From positions 187,001 to 251,000 of the forward strand of contig NZ_CP157874.1 of NCBI RefSeq assembly GCF_040214835.1: a DNA stretch of 64,000 bases, in the 5' to 3' direction. Below are positions 60,205-64,000 of this stretch, in pieces. The first letter of the stretch is position 1. Every line of letters begins with the position of its first letter. The stretch is from Pseudomonas asiatica (GTDB taxonomy: Bacteria > Pseudomonadota > Gammaproteobacteria > Pseudomonadales > Pseudomonadaceae). The notes under the pieces were generated by a model. The model was not told the origin of the DNA. It saw nothing but the letters and a program-made list of their open reading frames with translations, and ran no database searches. The position numbers and the translations under genes were made by a program.

Positions 60205-61446
60205 TCAGATCCAGGAATGCCGCGCGGGCAAGGTGCCGTTGAGGTGGTAAGCGCCAACCGCGTGGTACTTCCAGCGCACCGGGTCATGCAGGGTGTGCAC
60301 CCGTGCATTGCGCCAGTGGCGGTCAAGGTTGAACTCGGCGAGGGTGGCGCGGCTGCCGGCCAGCTCGAACAGCTTTTCGCTAGCCTGCAGGGCAATCTCG
60401 GTAGTCAGCACCTTGGCTTCGGCCACCGCGATCGAGGCCCGCGCCGCGCTTGCTGCATCGATCGGCGCGGCGTTGACCTCGTCGAGGACTCGCGCGGCCT
60501 TGCGCAGCAGCGCTTCGGCGGCGTGCAGCTCGAGCTTCAGGCGGCCGATGTCGGCGATTACATAGGGGTCGTCGCTGGCGCGGTCGACCTTGGCCTCGAT
60601 CCATGGCCGGGCCTTTTCGCGCACGAAGCTGATGGCGTCTTCGATCGCCGCTTCGGCAATGCCGGCATCGATCGCCGCCTGGATCAGCTGCGAGGCAGCG
60701 CCCTGGATGTTGGGAATGTCGCGCTGGCGCCAGTTGTCGATCACCAGGTCAGCATCCACCGGTACCTGGTCGAGCAGCACGGTGCCGCTGGCAGTGGTGC
60801 GCTGGCCGAACCCGGACCAGTCATCGACGATGCGCAGCCCCGGGCTGCCTCGGCGCACGAATGCCAGGCGCTGGCGGCCTTCGTCGTCCAGTGCCTTGAC
60901 CGCCACCCAGTGGGCGAACAGGGCGCCGGTGGAATAGAACTTCTCACCGCTGATGCGATAGCTGTCGCCGACGCGGGTGATCCTGGCCTTGAGGGTCAGG
61001 GTGTCCTTGGTGCCGCGTTCGGGGCCGGCATTGCCGATGCGCCAGCCATCGAGCACGCTGCGGAAGATCACCGCCTGCTGCGCCTCGGTGGCAGTCAGGC
61101 GCAGCAGTTGCAGCATGCCGAACTGGTTCTGCGGGATCTGCCCCAGGGCCGGGTCGGCGGCGCTGATCAGGCGGAACACTTCGGCCACGGTCTCGAATGA
61201 CACATCGGGGCCGCCATGGGCCTTGGGTACGCTGATGCTGCCCAGGCCGCTGCGGGTGAACAGTTCGATCTCGGCCCATGGCAGTTTGCGTTGCTGGTCG
61301 CGGCGAGCGGCCTGCTCGCGGGCGACCTCGGCCAGTTCGCGGGCCGCTTGCAGGGCTTCGGCGTCGTTGCGCAGTACCTTGGCCGGCAGCAGCAGGGGCG
61401 AGCTGTCGAGATCGCTGTGGAATTGGGTATTGGGTTGGCTGGACAT
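60205..61446 (-). CDS. SfnB-type flavoprotein (second copy)
   Basis: A 413-residue paralogue of the next gene, with the same landmarks: FTRSGLGSISVPKAHGGPD, GQIPQNQFGMLQLLR, FYSTGALFAHWVAVKAL, DDWSGFGQRTTASGTVLLD and HTLHDPVRWKYHAVGAYHLN. The last 25 residues are almost identical to the other copy up to the divergent ends, which points to an old tandem duplication with different substrates. AAGGAG lies about nine bases before the start. Confidence 0.87.
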   Translation of the reverse strand: MSSQPNTQFHSDLDSSPLLLPAKVLRNDAEALQAARELAEVAREQAARRDQQRKLPWAEIELFTRSGLGSISVPKAHGGPDVSFETVAEVFRLISAADPALGQIPQNQFGMLQLLRLTATEAQQAVIFRSVLDGWRIGNAGPERGTKDTLTLKARITRVGDSYRISGEKFYSTGALFAHWVAVKALDDEGRQRLAFVRRGSPGLRIVDDWSGFGQRTTASGTVLLDQVPVDADLVIDNWRQRDIPNIQGAASQLIQAAIDAGIAEAAIEDAISFVREKARPWIEAKVDRASDDPYVIADIGRLKLELHAAEALLRKAARVLDEVNAAPIDAASAARASIAVAEAKVLTTEIALQASEKLFELAGSRATLAEFNLDRHWRNARVHTLHDPVRWKYHAVGAYHLNGTLPARHSWI

Positions 61447-61821
61447 CAGTACCGCTCCTTGGCTGCACTCAATGCCCTGGCGTTACGCACTGGGGTGATT
61501 GTGATCCTGACCATTCCTGACCTCACAAAAAAGTAATGCCGCTACAGCTGATCGCGACAGATGTGTGCTGGTCCGGTGGTCCGGTTTATATACCCTAATG
61601 CTTTATAAAAAGTTTATGAACTAACTCTTTGGAATATGTATAGATGGAAGGAGGAGAGTGTCTGTTCCAGGCAGGCGCGATCGGTGTAGGAGCGGCCTTG
61701 TGTCGCGAAAGGGCTGCAAAGCAGCCCCGGCAATCTCGGCAGTAATGCTGAAAGCCTGGGGCCGCTGCGCGCCCCATCGCGACACAAGGCCGCTCCTACA
61801 GGGATCTGTGTATGTGCGTGC
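61447..61821. other. Intergenic region with AT-rich promoter zone and REP pair
   Basis: From 61575 to 61645 the sequence is unusually AT-rich for this genome (TTTATATACCCTAATGCTTT, TAAAAAGTTTATGAACTAAC). On the minus strand this is a likely sulfur-regulated promoter for the second SfnB-like gene. A REP pair at 61686-61804 lies beyond it, next to the tcyN stop. Confidence 0.5.
61686..61804. repeat. REP pair, CTTGTGTCGCG family
   Basis: GTAGGAGCGGCCTTGTGTCG and the mirrored CGACACAAGGCCGCTCCTAC, with GGGCTGC/GCAGCCC and GGGGCCGC stems between. Confidence 0.88.
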
Positions 61822-62580
61822 CTATTCGGAGGCAGCAGTCCCCAGGAACTTGCGCAAGAACTGCCGGGTACGCTCTTCCTTCGGCGCCGCAAACAGCGCC
61901 TTGGCCTCGCCCTGTTCCACGATCACGCCCTTGTCGAAGAAGATCACCCGGTTCGCCACATCGCGGGCAAAGCTCATCTCGTGGGTAACGATGATCATGG
62001 TGCGCTTCTCCTCGGCCAGGCCGCGGATGGTCGCCAGCACTTCACCCACCAGTTCGGGGTCCAGCGCCGAGGTCGGTTCGTCGAACAGGATCACCTCCGG
62101 CTCCATGGCCAGGGCGCGGGCGATGGCCACCCGTTGCTGCTGGCCACCGGAAAGGCGCCGCGGGTAGGCATCTTCCTTGCCCGCCAGGCCAACCTTGGCC
62201 AGCAGGCGCCGGCCCAGTTCGATGGCCTGCTCGCGGGGCGTCTTCTTGACGATCACCGGCCCCTCGATCACGTTTTCCAGGGCGGTGCGATGAGGGAACA
62301 GGTTGAAGTTCTGGAACACGAACCCGGCCTGCTGGCGCAAGCGGCGAATCGCACTTTGCTGCCCACCCAGCGGGCGGTTGGCGTCGATGCTGATGTCGCC
62401 AATCTGGATCTGCCCGGCATCGGGTGTTTCCAGCAGGTTGAGGCAACGCAGGAAGGTGGTCTTGCCCGAGCCGCTGGGGCCGATGATGGCCACCACTTCG
62501 CCGGGCTGCACGGTCAGGTCGATACCGTTGAGCACGGTCTGGCCCTTGAACCGCTTGGTCAGGCCTTTGACTTCAATCAT
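61822..62580 (-). CDS. tcyN: Cystine-type polar amino-acid ABC ATPase
   Basis: A 252-residue ATPase with Walker A GPSGSGKTT, LSGGQQQRVAIARAL, LFDEPTSALDPELVGEVL and IVTHE, the set typical of HisP/GlnQ-type importers. The ATG at 62580 was chosen over a TTG six bases earlier because AGGAG lies eight bases before it. Order (binding protein, permease, ATPase) and neighbouring sulfur genes suggest L-cystine as substrate; by sequence alone any polar amino acid is possible. Confidence 0.87.
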   Translation of the reverse strand: MIEVKGLTKRFKGQTVLNGIDLTVQPGEVVAIIGPSGSGKTTFLRCLNLLETPDAGQIQIGDISIDANRPLGGQQSAIRRLRQQAGFVFQNFNLFPHRTALENVIEGPVIVKKTPREQAIELGRRLLAKVGLAGKEDAYPRRLSGGQQQRVAIARALAMEPEVILFDEPTSALDPELVGEVLATIRGLAEEKRTMIIVTHEMSFARDVANRVIFFDKGVIVEQGEAKALFAAPKEERTRQFLRKFLGTAASE

Positions 62581-62582
62581 GC

Positions 62583-63251
62583 TCAATGCTCCTGGTCATG
62601 CTGGTTGACTCGCGCTTCCATGCGGTTCTGGAAGTGCGCGAGGATGCTGCACAGCACCCAGTAGATGACCGCCACCGCCACGTACATGGTGAACACTTCG
62701 AAGGTGCGCGCGGTAATCAGCTGGGCCTGGCGGAACAGCTCGGGCACCTGGATGGTCGCCGCCAGGGCGGTGTCCTTGACCAGCGAGATGAAGCTGTTGC
62801 CCAACGGCGGCAGTGCGGTGCGCAAGGCCTGGGGCAGGATCGCCCGGCGCATGGCCTGGACGCGGGTCATGCCGATACTGGCGGCGGCTTCCCACTGGCC
62901 ACGGTCGATCGAGGAAATCGCCGCGCGCAGGATTTCGCAGATGTAGGCGGCCATGTTCAGCGACAGGCCGATCAGCGAGGCCGGGATCGGGTCGAGCTCG
63001 ATGCCGATCTGCGGCATGCCGAAGTAGATGACGAACAGCTGCACCAGCAGCGGCGTGCCGCGGAAGAACGACACGTAGACCCGCGCCAGCCAGTTCAGCG
63101 GCAAGATCTTCGACAACCGCATCAGTGCCAGGGCAAAGCCCAGCAGCAGGCCGAAGAACATGCCGCCAACACTGAGCAGCACTGTATAACCCGCGCCCTT
63201 CAGCAGGAAGGGCGCGGAGTCGACAACGAGTTGCAGGCTTTCAGCAATCAT
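62583..63251 (-). CDS. tcyL: Polar amino-acid ABC permease, cystine type
   Basis: A 222-residue permease of the HisMQ family with five helices. FFRGTPLLVQLFVIYFGMPQ and the docking loop EAAASIGMTRVQAMRRAILP are diagnostic, as is NSFISLVKDTALAATI. It overlaps the binding-protein gene by ATGA and ends two bases before the ATPase start. Confidence 0.9.
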   Translation of the reverse strand: MIAESLQLVVDSAPFLLKGAGYTVLLSVGGMFFGLLLGFALALMRLSKILPLNWLARVYVSFFRGTPLLVQLFVIYFGMPQIGIELDPIPASLIGLSLNMAAYICEILRAAISSIDRGQWEAAASIGMTRVQAMRRAILPQALRTALPPLGNSFISLVKDTALAATIQVPELFRQAQLITARTFEVFTMYVAVAVIYWVLCSILAHFQNRMEARVNQHDQEH

Positions 63252-64000
63252 TTGGTGACATCGGCACCGAAGTATTTCTCGGACAGCTTGGCCAGCGTGC
63301 CGTCAGCCTTGAGCTTGTCCAGTGCCTTGTTGATCGCTGCCAGCAGTTCCGGCTCGCCCTTGCGCAGGGCCACGCCGCTTTCCAGGCGCGAGAAGGCATC
63401 GCCGGCCAGTTCGGTGTCCTTGGCTTTTTGCGCGTATTCCAGCGCGGCCAGGCGGTCGATCAGGATGGCGTCGATGCGGCCGTTGCGCAGGTCGGCGAAC
63501 TTGCTCGGGTCGTCTTCATAGGTGCGCACATCGGCTTGCGGCACGTCCTTCTTGACCCATTGCTCGTAGTTGGTGCCCAGGCCCACGCCTACCTTCTTGC
63601 CGGCCAGGTCTGCGGCCTTGTGGATGTTCAGCTGCTCGGCCTTCTTCTTCAGGATCAGCGCCTGGATGCCGGAGATGGTGTAAGGCTCGGAGAAGTCATA
63701 CTTCTTCTTGCGCTCTTCGGAAATGGTCACCTGGTTGATCACCACGTCCAGGCGCTTGGACTCCAGTGCGGCGAGGATGCCGTCCCACTTGGTCGGCTGC
63801 ACCTTGGCCTTTACCCCCAGCTCCTTGGCCAGCAATTCGGACAGTTCCACTTCGAAGCCGGTCAGCTTGCCGTTTTCGTCCTGGAAGCTGAACGGTGGGT
63901 AGGTGCCTTCGAGGCCGACGTTGATCACGCCTTTTTCCTGGATGGTCTTCAGCTGCTCGCCGGCGAAGGCCTGGCCGAGCAGGCCGGCACCCAGCAGGAG
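63248..64000 (-). CDS. tcyJ: Cystine-type ABC substrate-binding protein, 5' end cut by window edge
   Basis: 251 codons are present and the start lies beyond the right edge. The visible N-terminal part (LLLGAGLLGQAFAGEQ) is the end of a signal peptide. The mature protein begins near LKTIQEKGVINVGLEGTYPP and has FEVELSELLAKELGVKAKV, VINQVTISEERKKKYDFSEPY and ISGIQALILKKKA, the family 3 binding-protein pattern of FliY/TcyJ. It should bind cystine or a related amino acid in the periplasm. Confidence 0.87.
   Translation of the reverse strand, partial: LLLGAGLLGQAFAGEQLKTIQEKGVINVGLEGTYPPFSFQDENGKLTGFEVELSELLAKELGVKAKVQPTKWDGILAALESKRLDVVINQVTISEERKKKYDFSEPYTISGIQALILKKKAEQLNIHKAADLAGKKVGVGLGTNYEQWVKKDVPQADVRTYEDDPSKFADLRNGRIDAILIDRLAALEYAQKAKDTELAGDAFSRLESGVALRKGEPELLAAINKALDKLKADGTLAKLSEKYFGADVTK

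Noticed and set aside
1..64000. CRISPR arrays
   Set aside because: Repeated short palindromes are scattered REP elements, not regularly spaced arrays, and no cas genes are seen.

Overview
The window looks like a chromosomal segment of a Pseudomonas putida-group bacterium. The evidence is high-GC coding, the AlgP-type histone-like protein, an AtsK dioxygenase that matches my memory of the P. putida S-313 enzyme almost residue for residue, and about a dozen copies of short palindromic REP elements of two or three sequence families. All names are assigned by reading the proteins; no database search was run.

Region by region. (1) 0-12 kb is housekeeping: a truncated FKBP-type prolyl isomerase, algP with a 42-bp tandem repeat, a TIGR02444 protein, an ABC-F ATPase (YheS type), a small MscS-like channel, a LysE/RhtB exporter, an NfeD protease with its SPFH partner, a YbaK-like deacylase, DUF2789, an unknown membrane protein, a CBS protein and an M20 peptidase. 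(2) 12.2-27.8 kb looks accessory and is the most interesting part. A MocR-type regulator and a leftward, translationally coupled operon encode a class-II-synthetase-like ligase, a flavin monooxygenase, an MFS exporter, a B12-binding mutase subunit, two ATP-grasp enzymes, a PP-loop ATPase, a glutamate-mutase-E-like protein and PanB. A rightward MFS transporter, amidase and OprD porin diverge from it. I read this as an uncharacterised pathway for a small modified amino acid or peptide, perhaps built on 3-methylaspartate. It ends beside a tRNA-Arg gene. (3) 28-35.5 kb is one compact operon: GntR regulator, AprA-like flavoprotein, two-cluster ferredoxin, an NMT1-type ABC importer, a HEAT-repeat protein and DUF971. 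(4) 35.7-45.7 kb is the sulfate-ester island: atsC-atsB, divergent atsR-atsK, a LysR regulator (SftR-like), a TonB receptor and an arylsulfate sulfotransferase without a signal peptide. (5) 46-55 kb holds gabD-gabT, an HDOD protein with a degenerate receiver domain, two cyclic-di-GMP proteins and an acyl-CoA desaturase. (6) 55-64 kb is a leftward organosulfur block: a cystine-type ABC transporter (tcyJLN), two SfnB-like flavoproteins, an NtaA/DszA-type monooxygenase and MetQNI.

How it works together. Regions 3, 4 and 6 point to an organism well equipped for sulfur scavenging under sulfate limitation: outer-membrane uptake, periplasmic capture, ABC import, then oxygenolytic or transfer-based release of sulfur. 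Region 2 would be an independent secondary-metabolite or antimetabolite module with its own regulator, exporter, importer and hydrolase.
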